DNA of 64,000 nucleotides from Millisia brevis NBRC 105863 (GTDB lineage Bacteria > Actinomycetota > Actinomycetes > Mycobacteriales > Mycobacteriaceae). A program made the position numbers and the translations under genes. The notes under the pieces were generated by a model, which worked only from the letters and a program-made list of their open reading frames with translations, was not told the origin of the DNA and did not search any database. How positions within the stretch are numbered: the first letter of the stretch is position 1; every line of letters begins with the position of its first letter. Shown piece by piece: positions 49,071-57,853 of the stretch. The stretch is from assembly GCF_001552615.1 (NCBI RefSeq), contig NZ_BCRN01000007.1, forward strand, positions 1 through 64,000, read 5' to 3'.

Positions 49071-49514
49071 TCACACCATCCCTTCCAGCGATTCGTCGAT
49101 CGCCTCGGAGAAGTCCTCTTCGTGGGCACTCGAGTACTCGTGCCATCTCTGCGCATCCCACACCTCGAGAAAGTTGACCGAGCCGACCACGACACATTCC
49201 TTGGTCAGGCCGGCGTACTCGCGGTGCGCGGAGCCGATGGTGATCCGGCCCTGCGCATCGGGTCGCTGCTCGTCGGCGCCGGCCGCAAGGCTGCGGATGT
49301 AGGCGCGAGCGCGCGGGTTGGATCGGGATTTCTCCGCGATCCGCGCCGCTCGTTCGATGAAGACCGCGCGCGGATAGACGGCCAGGCTGTGGTCCTGCCC
49401 CTTGCTGACCATCACACCTCCCGCCAGGTCTTCCCGGAATTTCGCCGGCAGGGTCAGCCGGAACTTGTCATCGAGCTTGGGCGTGTAGGTGCCGAAGAAG
49501 TAGTACTCGGGCAT
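49071..49514 (-). CDS. mraZ: MraZ transcriptional regulator of the division cluster
   Basis: MraZ is an AbrB-fold DNA-binding protein that represses or tunes the dcw operon. The first half carries the MraZ motif [24 protein letters not shown] (about residues 10-33), and the second repeats the fold around [18 protein letters not shown]. The length is 147 aa. The ATG at 49514 precedes the conserved [12 protein letters not shown] purine run GGGAGG lies about 14 nt upstream, a little far. Four 10-bp-spaced MraZ-type boxes upstream suggest autoregulation. Confidence 0.94.
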   Translation of the reverse strand: MPEYYFFGTYTPKLDDKFRLTLPAKFREDLAGGVMVSKGQDHSLAVYPRAVFIERAARIAEKSRSNPRARAYIRSLAAGADEQRPDAQGRITIGSAHREYAGLTKECVVVGSVNFLEVWDAQRWHEYSSAHEEDFSEAIDESLEGMV

Positions 49515-49550
49515 CGAGTGCTCGACACCTCCCTCGGCTCCAACGGGGCC

Positions 49551-49590
49551 CACTGTACCCCACTTTCCCCCACTTCCATCCACCTCGGGG
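49551..49590 (-). promoter_or_regulatory. MraZ operator: four 10-bp direct repeats
   Basis: Leftward strand repeats start with GTGG at 10-bp intervals (the CAC triplets at 49551, 49561, 49571 and 49581): GTGGATGGAA, GTGGGGGAAA, GTGGGGTACA, GTGGGCCCCG. MraZ is known to bind tandem (T)GGG-type repeats with this period upstream of its own gene. The array is 37-76 bp upstream of the mraZ start. Confidence 0.8.
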
Positions 49591-50255
49591 GCTCCGCTTT
49601 CGGTTCTACCAGGAACAAATAGCGGTGAACAGGGCTTTTGCCAGTGGGGCGCCGTGGAGCGCCGAATTCCTTCGGCGCGTCGCGATGGAGTCGACCGGGA
49701 ATCCCCACCCGTCCCCCACGACTATTCGAGTACCAATAGCCACATCGACCTGCGGCTTTCCTGCCACGTCGACGGATGGAAGGGATGGCGGGGAGGCCGA
49801 TGTGGGGTGAAGTGGGGAGCTCGGAGCGATTCGGGGGTGGCGGTGGGGCCGGAGTGGGGCGGCGGGGCTCGCTGGGCACCGGTGGGGCGGAGTGGGGGGC
49901 GGCGGCGGCGAGCGGAGGCCGGAATGGGGCCGAGGGCGGCGGGCGGAGCCGAGCCCGGGCGGCGGAGCGGGGACCGGACCGGCCGGGGAGAGGGGGCGGC
50001 GGGCCGGGGCATGGTCGACGATTCGTGGGAGCGGGGCGGCGCGGCGATAATCTCCTCGGCACTGCGCTGCGGAAGGCCTACGCACAGCACCCACCCGCCG
50101 ACCCGGCCACTACCGGGGTCGAGAGGGGAAACCGGGGGCCGGACGGCTTTGTGAAGCGGAAGAGGACGGCGGTGACGCCGCAGCGCCGGAACCGCGTCCG
50201 ACGATGGTCACAACCGCAGCGGACATACCGCCGGAATCACAAATTGTGCAGCCGC
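49591..50255. other. Intergenic region between mraZ and the ABC importer
   Basis: About 700 bp lie between divergent genes. No reading frame here shows a recognisable protein. The G-rich strand carries several GTGGGG elements. Three 10-bp-spaced pairs (49644/49654, 49802/49812, 49882/49892) resemble MraZ boxes in the opposite orientation. No RNA gene was recognised. Confidence 0.4.
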
Positions 50256-50294
50256 GTCACGCTACCGTCGACCCAGCCGTAACACGCCGGAAAC
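50256..50294 (+). promoter_or_regulatory. GlnR-like binding site upstream of the ABC importer
   Basis: GTAACACGCCGGAAAC (50279-50294) is an exact GTNAC-N6-GAAAC. A second GTCAC (50256-50260) lies 23 bp upstream with a poorer partner. GlnR, the actinobacterial nitrogen regulator, uses such a/b boxes. The site is about 110 bp before the ATG. Assignment is inferred from the motif. Confidence 0.5.
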
Positions 50295-50403
50295 AACTGT
50301 GGATGTACGTGAAATCTGCACCTCCTAGCGTGTGCGGTATTACTGCACCGGCCGAGCGCTCGACGGGTCTTCCCGCGCGGGCACCTCAGGGAGACACCTG
50401 CAC

Positions 50404-51468
50404 ATGACACTCACCTCACGACTGATCCGCCGCGCCACGACGGCCGTCGCGGTCACCGCGGTAGCCGCGCTGACGCTGTCCGCCTGTTCGTCGGGCTCCG
50501 ATTCCTCCTCCAGCGAGGCGTCGACCGACGGCTTCGGCGACATCACGGTTCAGTTGAGCTGGATCAAGAACGAGGAGTTCGCGGGCGAATACTTCGCCGA
50601 CTCCGAGGGCTTCTACACCGACGCCGGCTTCGGCAGCGTCACCCTGGTTCCCGGGCCGTCGACGGGCGCGGCCGAACTGATCTCCGGAAGCGCCGACGTC
50701 GCGCTGTCGGATGCGGTCTCGATCGGCTCGGTCGTCGCCGGCGAGGGTGCGCCGCTCAAGATCATCGGCACCACCTTCCAGAAGAACCCGTTCACGATCC
50801 TGTCGCTCGCGGACGGTGGCAACATCGCCACCCCCGAGGACCTCAAGGGCAAGCGGATCGGCGTGCAGGACTCCAATACGCCGCTGTTCCAGGCGCTGCT
50901 GTCCGCCAACGGCATCGACCCGTCCGAGGTCACCGTCGTCCCGGTGCAGTACGACCCGGCGCCGCTGATCAACGGTGAGGTCGACGGCTTCGTCGCCTAC
51001 CTGACCAACGAGGCGATCACCGTCGCCTCGCAGGGCCTGACGGTCACCAACCTGCCGTTCGCCGAGAACGGTCTGCCGTTCGTCGCGGAGACGTTCACCG
51101 TCACCCAGGACGCGATCGACAACAACCGCGAGATGCTCAAGGCCTTCCTGGTCGCCGAGATCAAGGGCTGGTCGATGGCGGTCAACGACCCCGAGGCGGG
51201 CGCGCGTCTGGCCGTGGAGAATTACGGTGTGGACCTCGGTCTGAACCTGGAGAACTCGATCGCCGGTGCCACCGAGCAGAACACCCTGATCGTCTCCGAC
51301 GAGACGGTCGCCAACGGTCTGTTCACCATCTCCGACGCCCTGCAGGCCGCCACGATCGAGAGCCTGGCCGGCGCCGGCATCACTCTCGAGGCGTCCGACC
51401 TGTTCGACATGTCGCTGCTCAGCGAGGTCTACGAGGAAAACCCCGACCTGGTGAACTACGCAGCCTGA
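50404..51468 (+). CDS. NMT1/SsuA-type ABC substrate-binding lipoprotein
   Basis: This is an extracytoplasmic solute receptor of 354 aa. The signal peptide ends in a lipobox LSAC (Cys 28). The mature part is the NMT1/THI5-like fold used for nitrate, sulfonate/taurine and pyrimidine-precursor uptake, with [32 protein letters not shown] and [20 protein letters not shown]. The ATG at 50404 follows GGGAGA. It is the first gene of a four-gene importer. The ligand is not certain: [13 protein letters not shown] resembles thiamine-precursor (HMP) and sulfonate receptors alike. A GlnR-like site upstream would favour a nitrogen-containing ligand. Confidence 0.85.
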   Translation: MTLTSRLIRRATTAVAVTAVAALTLSACSSGSDSSSSEASTDGFGDITVQLSWIKNEEFAGEYFADSEGFYTDAGFGSVTLVPGPSTGAAELISGSADVALSDAVSIGSVVAGEGAPLKIIGTTFQKNPFTILSLADGGNIATPEDLKGKRIGVQDSNTPLFQALLSANGIDPSEVTVVPVQYDPAPLINGEVDGFVAYLTNEAITVASQGLTVTNLPFAENGLPFVAETFTVTQDAIDNNREMLKAFLVAEIKGWSMAVNDPEAGARLAVENYGVDLGLNLENSIAGATEQNTLIVSDETVANGLFTISDALQAATIESLAGAGITLEASDLFDMSLLSEVYEENPDLVNYAA

Positions 51469-51521
51469 TTCACCCAGCACCATCGGATTCACGCACTATC
51501 GGAGCAACCCGGGAGAACACG

Positions 51522-52358
51522 ATGGCCGAGAACGTCGTCATCACCAAGGGCACGACCCCGGCGGCGACCACCGTCGGCGGCACCGGCCTGGACATCAGCG
51601 GCCTGAACAAGGTGTTCACCTCGGGACGGAAGTCCGTGGTCGCCCTGCAGGACGCCAACCTGCACACCGACCGCGGTACCTTCCTGTCTCTGCTGGGCCC
51701 GTCGGGATGCGGAAAGTCGACGATTTTGCGCATCCTGGCGGGCCTCGAGGAGCCCACCAGCGGGTCGACCCGCGTCGACGGCAAGAGCCCGAAGGAGCTG
51801 CGCAGCGACAACAAGCTGGGCATCGCCTTCCAGGACTCCGCCCTGCTGCCCTGGCGCAGCGTGTTGTCGAACATCAAGTTGCCGTTCGAGATCGCGCGCA
51901 CCCAGGTCGACAAGGCCTATGTCGACGAGATGATCGCGCTGGTCGGGCTCAAGGGCTTCGAGAAGGCCAAGCCGGCGCAGCTGTCCGGCGGTATGCGCCA
52001 GCGCGTCTCGATCGCCCGCTCGCTGATCATGAAGCCGCAGGTCCTGCTGTTCGACGAGCCGTTCGGCGCGCTGGACGATATGACCCGGCAGAAGCTCAAC
52101 CTCGAGCTGCTGCGGATCTGGACAGAGAAGCCGTCGACCACCCTGCTGGTCACCCACGGCATCTCCGAGGCGATCTTCCTGTCCGACCAGGTCGCGGTCA
52201 TGAGCCCGCGGCCCGGCCGGGTCAAGGAGGTCATGACGATCGACCTGCCCCGTCCGCGGGTCCCGGAGATGATGCGCTCCCCCGAGTTCCACGCCTACGT
52301 CGACGAGGCGTCGGAGCTGCTCTTCGGCGAGGGGGGCGCGGCCGCCGATGACCACTGA
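51522..52358 (+). CDS. ABC importer ATPase (SsuB/TauB/NrtD type)
   Basis: This 278-aa ATPase drives the importer. Walker A is GPSGCGKST at about residues 59-67, the signature is LSGGMRQR near 154, and Walker B is [12 protein letters not shown] near 176. The Q-loop appears in [12 protein letters not shown]. The segment [20 protein letters not shown] near 226-245 is typical of the nitrate/sulfonate/taurine subfamily. The ATG at 51522 lies 54 nt after the binding-protein gene. The 3' end overlaps the first permease by 11 nt. Confidence 0.93.
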   Translation: MAENVVITKGTTPAATTVGGTGLDISGLNKVFTSGRKSVVALQDANLHTDRGTFLSLLGPSGCGKSTILRILAGLEEPTSGSTRVDGKSPKELRSDNKLGIAFQDSALLPWRSVLSNIKLPFEIARTQVDKAYVDEMIALVGLKGFEKAKPAQLSGGMRQRVSIARSLIMKPQVLLFDEPFGALDDMTRQKLNLELLRIWTEKPSTTLLVTHGISEAIFLSDQVAVMSPRPGRVKEVMTIDLPRPRVPEMMRSPEFHAYVDEASELLFGEGGAAADDH

Positions 52359-53184
52359 CACCGCAACGACGGCGTCGACCGATTCCCAGCGGCGCCTCTC
52401 GATCCCGCCCTGGGCGACCGGTCTGGCGGGCGGGCTGCTGTTGATCGGGTTGTGGTGGCTGCTGGCGGCCACCGTCTTCTCGAGCGTCGGTCCGGCCGGG
52501 GTGCAGGCGATCCCCACGCCGCCCGATGTGGTGCGCAGCTTCGCGGACGACGGCTGGAGTTTCTACGTCAACAACTTCCGGGTCAGCCTCACCGAGGCCG
52601 GCATCGGATATCTCTGGGGCAACGGGCTGGCGCTGGTACTCTCCGCGCTGGTGCTGGTGATCCCCCGCCTCGAGCCGGTGATCATGCAGGTCGCGATCAT
52701 CACCTACTGCATCCCGATCGTCGCGATCGGCTCGCTCGCGGTGGTCATCATCGGTGCGCCGGATGTGGGCAGCCCCTCGGGTACGGCGATCTTCCTGGCC
52801 GCGCTGTCCTGCTTCTTCACCACCGTGGTCGGCGCCCTGCTCGGTCTCAAGTCGGCCGATCGGGCGAGCCTGGACCTGATCACCGTCTACGGCGGCACCA
52901 AGCTGACCCAGCTGGTGAAGGTGCGGATGATCGCGGCGCTGCCCGCCACCCTCAACGCGCTGCAGATCGCCGTACCCGCCGCCTTCCTGGGCGCGGTGCT
53001 CGGCGAGTTCTTCGGCAAGGTCGAGATGGGTGTCGGTGCGGCGATGGTCATCGCCCAACAGCAGCTCAACGCGCCGCGGGTCTGGGCGTTGGCGTTGGCC
53101 AGCGGTTTCGTGGCGTTGCTGTGCTTCATGCTCGTCGGGTTGATCGCCCGGGCGATCGCCCCCTGGTCACGGGGTGAGGGCTGA
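52348..53184 (+). CDS. ABC importer permease, first subunit (SsuC/TauC type)
   Basis: This inner-membrane permease of 278 aa has about six helices. The EAA-like loop that contacts the ATPase is in [31 protein letters not shown]. It belongs to the binding-protein-dependent transport family for nitrate, sulfonate and taurine. The ATG at 52348 overlaps the ATPase gene by 11 nt. It is distinct from the second permease, so the channel is probably a heterodimer. Confidence 0.9.
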   Translation: MTTDTATTASTDSQRRLSIPPWATGLAGGLLLIGLWWLLAATVFSSVGPAGVQAIPTPPDVVRSFADDGWSFYVNNFRVSLTEAGIGYLWGNGLALVLSALVLVIPRLEPVIMQVAIITYCIPIVAIGSLAVVIIGAPDVGSPSGTAIFLAALSCFFTTVVGALLGLKSADRASLDLITVYGGTKLTQLVKVRMIAALPATLNALQIAVPAAFLGAVLGEFFGKVEMGVGAAMVIAQQQLNAPRVWALALASGFVALLCFMLVGLIARAIAPWSRGEG

Positions 53185-54083
53185 TGACCGGCGCGGTCGA
53201 GACCCCCACCCCGGGCGGCAGCAGTGAACCGTCCGTGGAGGTCCGGTTGTCCGAATCACCGTCGCCGGCGCGCCGCACGATGACGCGCAATGCACTCAAG
53301 GCCCTGTGGTCGGGGCTGCTGACCTTCGTGCTGACGATCGTCACCGTGCTGGTGTTGTGGGTCGGCGCGCTGTCGGTGCTCGACATCTCGCCCCTGATCG
53401 CGAAGGGGCCGGTCGACGTCTGGAATTACCTGTTCACCGTGCCGGCCGCCGAGGCGAACCGGACGATGATCCTCGGGAACCTGTGGACGACGCTCGGCAA
53501 CTCGGCGATCGGCTTCATCGCGGGCCTGGTCGCGGCGATGGCCGCGGCGACGGCGTTCCAGTTGAGCAAGGGTGTCGAGGCCGCGTTGATGCCGGTCGCG
53601 ATGCTGCTGCGGTCGGTCCCCCTGGTGGCGATGGCCCCGGTGATCATCCTGATCTTCGGGCGCACCACCTGGACGGTCGCCGTGATCGGCGGCATCGTGG
53701 TGCTCTTCCCGGCGCTGGTCAACATCGCCTTCGGCCTGAAGTCGGCGCCCAAACAGATGAACGATCTGCTCGAGGTCTACGGCGGCGGTCCGTGGGCGAA
53801 GCTGACCAAGGTCGCCTTCCCGATCTCGCTGCCGGCTTTCTTCGCCGCGGTGCGCATCTCGGTGCCCGGTGCGATCACCGGCGCCCTGCTGGCGGAGTGG
53901 CTCGCCGTCGGCGGCGGTATCGGCGGCAGCATCAACGGCTACATCCCGTCGGCGCAGTTCTCCGCGCTGTGGACGTCGGTCATCGTGATCACGGTCGTCT
54001 CGCTGGTGCTCTACAACCTGGTGCAGATCGTCGAGGACGTCGTGCTGGCCCGCATGGGAATGCACCCCCAGCGCACGCTCTGA
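53184..54083 (+). CDS. ABC importer permease, second subunit (SsuC/TauC type)
   Basis: This is the second permease of the importer, 299 aa, with about six helices and an EAA-like loop in LLEVYGGGPWAKLTKVAFPISLPAFFAA. The N-terminal ~35 residues are hydrophilic and the first helix starts near residue 40. The ATG at 53184 overlaps the preceding stop (TGATG), giving tight coupling. Two unlike permeases are less usual in this family, where one subunit usually forms a homodimer. Confidence 0.9.
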   Translation: MTGAVETPTPGGSSEPSVEVRLSESPSPARRTMTRNALKALWSGLLTFVLTIVTVLVLWVGALSVLDISPLIAKGPVDVWNYLFTVPAAEANRTMILGNLWTTLGNSAIGFIAGLVAAMAAATAFQLSKGVEAALMPVAMLLRSVPLVAMAPVIILIFGRTTWTVAVIGGIVVLFPALVNIAFGLKSAPKQMNDLLEVYGGGPWAKLTKVAFPISLPAFFAAVRISVPGAITGALLAEWLAVGGGIGGSINGYIPSAQFSALWTSVIVITVVSLVLYNLVQIVEDVVLARMGMHPQRTL

Positions 54084-54261
54084 TCCCGCTCCCCACCGTT
54101 CCCCCGAACAACCCACCCGGCCCCGGCCCGCGGCGACCTCGCCCCGGTCCGGGGCCGCGGTCATGTCGGGGACCGCGGGCTGTTCCGGTCGGGCGGGTCG
54201 GGGATGTACCCGCCGGGGCGGCGGGGCTGTACCGGTCGGGGCGCATCCCGGACACGAAGAA

Positions 54262-54287
54262 GTCGGGCCGCTTCGAAGCGGCCCGAC
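54262..54287 (+). terminator. 26-bp perfect palindrome after the importer operon
   Basis: GTCGGGCCGCTTC and its reverse complement form a 13-bp inverted repeat with no loop, followed by CTTCGCT. The element lies between the convergent importer operon and the DUF3040 gene. It may act in both directions. Confidence 0.65.
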
Positions 54288-54342
54288 CTTCGCTATGCAC
54301 ACGTTTTGTTGTCGCCTCGGGAGCCCGAGGTGACCGGGAGAT

Positions 54343-54753
54343 TTATTCGAAGCGCTTCCGGAAGCGGTCTTCCATCCGGGCGGTGAAGCTCTTGCCGGAG
54401 GGACGCTTCTTCGGAGCGGCAGCCCGCTCCGTCGATCCCGCCTCGCCCGCCGTCCCGGCGGAGCGGCCCTTACCGCCCAGCAGGATCAGGACTCCCGCAC
54501 CGAACATCAGCAGGAAGCCCAATAGGCTGACAAGTAGGAATAGCTGACTCTGCGTCGACAGCGGTATACCCGCGACGAGCAACACAAGCCCAACAACGAA
54601 CAGGGCAATCGCCTGCAGCTTGCGAGGGCCCTGCGCCGAACGAATCCCGCCTCCGCCGCCTCGGCGTACCGCAGAGGCGAACTTGGGATCCTGAGCGTAG
54701 AGATCTCTCTCAATCTGATCGAGCATGCGCTGCTCGTGCTCGGAGAGTGGCAC
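54343..54753 (-). CDS. DUF3040 family two-helix membrane protein
   Basis: This 136-aa membrane protein begins with the DUF3040 motif PLSEHEQRMLDQIERDLYAQDP. Two hydrophobic helices follow (KLQAIALFVVGLVLLVAGIPL and LFLLVSLLGFLLMFGAGVLIL). The tail is basic, with KKRPSGKSFTARMEDRFRKRFE-like residues at the C-terminus. The family is confined to actinobacteria, and its function is unknown. It lies near the dcw cluster in mycobacteria too. The GTG at 54753 has GGGGAGG upstream; upstream codons in the frame are not part of the family. Confidence 0.85.
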   Translation of the reverse strand: MPLSEHEQRMLDQIERDLYAQDPKFASAVRRGGGGGIRSAQGPRKLQAIALFVVGLVLLVAGIPLSTQSQLFLLVSLLGFLLMFGAGVLILLGGKGRSAGTAGEAGSTERAAAPKKRPSGKSFTARMEDRFRKRFE

Positions 54754-55015
54754 AGTACCTCCCCTGGCACACGCCGTAGTGGGTCGCCCGCATCCGCGCG
54801 CGCGACAGATGATCACGTTCCGACTGACCACCCGGCTCCCATGATACGAGCAGTGGGCGAAGTAGACCACATCCAGGCGGTAAGCCGAGTGTCAAGTCTT
54901 GACTCATTCTGCCGGCTCCGCCTCCGGTTCCGGCCGCGGGGCCGCTCCGCCGGAAAAGTCGGGTGCCCGGGAACCGTGTTATCGAACGATCACCCGCACG
55001 CGAATCGGGCGGCGA

Positions 55016-55432
55016 TCAGGCGATCAGCCCCATCTGCCCGGATACCGGCTCGCCGCTGGTCGCGCAGGCTCGCTCGACCTGATCGAGGAACTCGCCGACA
55101 CAACCGAGGAACTCGTCGGCCGCCGCCTCGGTGACCTCGCGGCTGATGCCGGCCTCGAGCGCCGCCCGCAGGTCGGATCGGCCGGCGAAGTAGTCCGCCC
55201 GGGCGGCGAACTCCGGGCCGACCCGCCGCAGCTGCTGCCAGGCGTTGCGCGAGCGCCCCGGTCCCCCGACCAACGCCGCGGTGATCGCCCCGGCGCCGCG
55301 CAGGGCCGCGAGATAGGAGATCCGGAACCGCTCGTCCGGGGCCGAGGTGACCGCGGCCTCCATCAACAATGCGTCGGCGCGGCGCAGCAGCTCGCGCGAC
55401 CGCGCGGTGGGAACGATCGTCGGTGATGCCAT
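55016..55432 (-). CDS. HEPN-domain protein (SAV_6107 family)
   Basis: This all-helical cytoplasmic protein of 138 aa resembles the SAV_6107-type HEPN family of actinobacteria. The RRADALLMEAAVTSAPDERFRISYLAALRGAGAI segment (residues 17-50) and RNAWQQLRRVGPEFAARADYFAGR near 62-85 are typical. HEPN folds often bind RNA or nucleotides, but a catalytic RxxxxH motif was not recognised here. The ATG at 55432 has GAGGTAGAG upstream. It is divergent from the GNAT gene across a 199-bp gap with a LexA box. Confidence 0.75.
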   Translation of the reverse strand: MASPTIVPTARSRELLRRADALLMEAAVTSAPDERFRISYLAALRGAGAITAALVGGPGRSRNAWQQLRRVGPEFAARADYFAGRSDLRAALEAGISREVTEAAADEFLGCVGEFLDQVERACATSGEPVSGQMGLIA

Positions 55433-55570
55433 CTGCTCTACCTCCCTGGAGACCTCGTAACTGCGGACGCGCCGACGGCGGTGTCGATACCGCGACGCGG
55501 GCGCACTATCGTTCTCGAGTAGTCCGGCGAGCGGATCGCATCCCCTCGACCCGCCCGCCGAACACGTTCT

Positions 55571-55586
55571 TCGAACGCGAGTTCGA
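55571..55586. promoter_or_regulatory. Perfect LexA (SOS) box
   Basis: TCGAACGCGAGTTCGA matches the actinobacterial LexA consensus TCGAAC-N4-GTTCGA in all 12 fixed bases. A GAAC-AC-GTTC pair is directly adjacent on the left (55560-55569). The site is 45 bp before the GNAT start and 138 bp before the divergent HEPN gene. Confidence 0.75.
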
Positions 55587-55631
55587 TGGGCGTCACGCTA
55601 CCGTCACCCACCGACACGTTTCTCGAACGAG

Positions 55632-56240
55632 GTGAGAGCCGTAACTGCCCACGCCCGATCCGCACGCGTGGTCGAGTTGCGCCCGGACGAGATGCGGGCG
55701 CGGCTCCCGCAGGCCCTGAGCGTCTACGTCCGGGCGATGGGATACCCCGACGGCACCGATCGGCACCGCGCGCCGATGTGGGTCGAGCACTCCCTGCGAC
55801 CGGGCTGGCGCGGGGTCGCCGCGATCAACCCGGACGACCGACTGATCGCGGTCAGCTACGGCTATCCCGGTTCGTCCGACCAGTGGTGGTACCGCCAGGT
55901 CCGCGACGGGATGCGCCGCGGCGGCGTACCAGCGGCGCGGATCGACGAGCTGCTCGCCGACTACTTCGAGCTGACCGAGCTGCACGTCGACCCGACCGAG
56001 CAGGGTTCGGGAATCGGCCGCGCCCTGCTGCTGCGGCTGCTCGAGGGGGTCGGCTCCCAGCGGGTGCTGCTGTCGACGCCGGAGGTACCCGAGGAGGCCA
56101 ACCGGGCCTGGCGGCTCTACCGCAGCCTCGGCTTCGACGACGTCGTGCGCCGGTTCACCTTCTCGGGTGATCGCCGCCCCTTCGCCGTCCTCGGCCGGCC
56201 GCTGCCGATCGAACCGCCCGCCGTCGGACCGGTCGACTGA
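55632..56240 (+). CDS. GNAT-family N-acetyltransferase
   Basis: This cytoplasmic acyltransferase of 202 aa has the acetyl-CoA motif A as LHVDPTEQGSGIGRALLLRLLE at about residues 115-136. The late strand ANRAWRLYRSLGFDDVVRRF is the usual GNAT motif B. The GTG at 55632 is preceded by a weak AACGAGG; a start at a later Val is also possible. An orthologue also precedes lppM in mycobacteria. The target is unknown. It is the first gene of a rightward series including crtO, cruF and lppM, with an 11-nt gap to crtO. Confidence 0.88.
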   Translation: MRAVTAHARSARVVELRPDEMRARLPQALSVYVRAMGYPDGTDRHRAPMWVEHSLRPGWRGVAAINPDDRLIAVSYGYPGSSDQWWYRQVRDGMRRGGVPAARIDELLADYFELTELHVDPTEQGSGIGRALLLRLLEGVGSQRVLLSTPEVPEEANRAWRLYRSLGFDDVVRRFTFSGDRRPFAVLGRPLPIEPPAVGPVD

Positions 56241-56251
56241 GCGAACCGAAG

Positions 56252-57853
56252 ATGCCGACCTCCCATGACACCGACACCATCGTGGTCGGTTCCGGCCACA
56301 ACGCACTGATCTGCGCGGCCTACCTCGCCAAGGCCGGGCGGCGGGTGCTGGTGCTCGAACGCGACAGCGTGATCGGCGGGGCGGTCTCGACCGTCGAGCG
56401 GTTCCCCGGATACGCGATCGACCGCGGCTCGTCGGCGCATCTGATGATTCGCCATACCGGCATCCTCGAGGATCTCGACCTGGCCTCGCACGGGCTGCAG
56501 TACGTCGACTGCGATCCCTGGGCGTTCGCGCCCGCGGCGCCCGACGACGATCGTCCCCCGCTGATCTTCCGACACAACCTCGACGACACCTGCGAGTCGA
56601 TCGAGGCGGCTTGCGGGCCGCGCGATGCCGACAACTACCGCCGCTTCGTCGCCTGCTGGCAGCCGCGCACCGAGCGGGTGCTCGCCGCCTTCGGTCGCGC
56701 GCCGAGCGGCCCGGAGCTGTTGCGGTCGTTCTGGGGGTTGCCGACCCCGGACGGCGGGTCGGCGTTGGGCCGCGAATTCCTGATGACCGGGGACTTCCTG
56801 CTCGACCGGTGGTTCGAGGACGAGCGGCTCAAGGCCGCGCTCGCCTGGTTCGCCGCCCAGTCCGGTCCGCCGATGTCCGAGCCGGGGACCGCACCGATGG
56901 TCGGCTTCGCCGCGGCGATGCATCTGATCCCGCCCGGCCGCGCGATCGGTGGCAGCGGCAGTCTCACCCGGGCGCTGGCCGCACTGATCACCGACCGCGG
57001 CGGCGAGGTGCGCACCTCCTCCCCCGTCGTCGAGATTCGCCGGGTCTCCCACGGACTGGTGGTGCGGACCGGCGACGGTGTCGAGATCACCGCTCCGACG
57101 GTGGTCGCCGGCTGCCATATCTCGACCACCCTCGATCTGCTGGCCGCCGGCGGCGCCGACGAGAACACGATCGCCGACCGCCGCGACGCGATCCGGGTCG
57201 GCAACGGCATCGGCATGGTGGTGCGGATCGGCGCCGGCGAACTGCCGCGCTATCGGGGTATCGACGATCCGGCGGTCACCGCGACCGGCCTGCAACTGCT
57301 GGTCACCGACCGCGCCCAGTTGCACCTGGCGCACGGCGCCGCATCGGCGGGGCAACTGCCGCCGAGACCGGCCGTCCTGGCGATGAGCTTCAGCGCTGTC
57401 GATCCATCGATCAGCCCGCCCGGCAAACAGCAGCTGTCGTTGTGGTCGCAGTGGCATCCGTATCGGCTCGCCGACGGCCGGCGGTGGCGCGGGGGTGCGG
57501 TCCGCGATCTGGCCGAACTCGAGGCGGACCGGATCGTCGGTGAGCTCGACCGGTACGCGCCCGGCTTCGCCGACACGATCGAGCACCGGTACACCCAGAG
57601 TCCGGAGGATCTCGAATCCGAGCTCGACCTGCGGGCGGGCAACGTCATGCACATCGACATGAGCCTCGATCAGATGATGATGTGGCGGCCGACGGCCGAC
57701 CTGTCCGGCTACCGCGTGCCGGGCACCCCCGGCCTCTATCTGACCGGCGCATCGACCCATCCCGGCGGCGGGGTGAATGGGGCCTCCGGCCGGACGGTGG
57801 CGCATCTGGTCCTGCTCGACGGCCGCCGACGGCGCATGCGCCTGCTGCGATGA
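56252..57853 (+). CDS. crtO: CrtO-type beta-carotene ketolase (FAD oxidoreductase)
   Basis: This 533-aa enzyme is of the phytoene-desaturase-like family. The FAD motif VVGSGHNALICAAYLAKAG is at residues 11-29. The segment AVSTVERFPGYAIDRGSSAH and the DCDPWAFAPAAP and SQSGPPMSEPGTAPMVGF-like stretches match the Rhodococcus CrtO ketolase as I remember it. That enzyme adds a 4-keto group to beta- or gamma-carotene rings. The ATG at 56252 is 11 nt after the GNAT gene, and the 3' end overlaps cruF by 4 nt (ATGA). Confidence 0.88.
   Translation: MPTSHDTDTIVVGSGHNALICAAYLAKAGRRVLVLERDSVIGGAVSTVERFPGYAIDRGSSAHLMIRHTGILEDLDLASHGLQYVDCDPWAFAPAAPDDDRPPLIFRHNLDDTCESIEAACGPRDADNYRRFVACWQPRTERVLAAFGRAPSGPELLRSFWGLPTPDGGSALGREFLMTGDFLLDRWFEDERLKAALAWFAAQSGPPMSEPGTAPMVGFAAAMHLIPPGRAIGGSGSLTRALAALITDRGGEVRTSSPVVEIRRVSHGLVVRTGDGVEITAPTVVAGCHISTTLDLLAAGGADENTIADRRDAIRVGNGIGMVVRIGAGELPRYRGIDDPAVTATGLQLLVTDRAQLHLAHGAASAGQLPPRPAVLAMSFSAVDPSISPPGKQQLSLWSQWHPYRLADGRRWRGGAVRDLAELEADRIVGELDRYAPGFADTIEHRYTQSPEDLESELDLRAGNVMHIDMSLDQMMMWRPTADLSGYRVPGTPGLYLTGASTHPGGGVNGASGRTVAHLVLLDGRRRRMRLLR

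Noticed and set aside
49654-50282. Gly/Arg-rich open frames between mraZ and the ABC importer
   Set aside because: Low-complexity translation of G-rich DNA, with no plausible ribosome binding site and no domain. Overlapping frames on both strands look alike.
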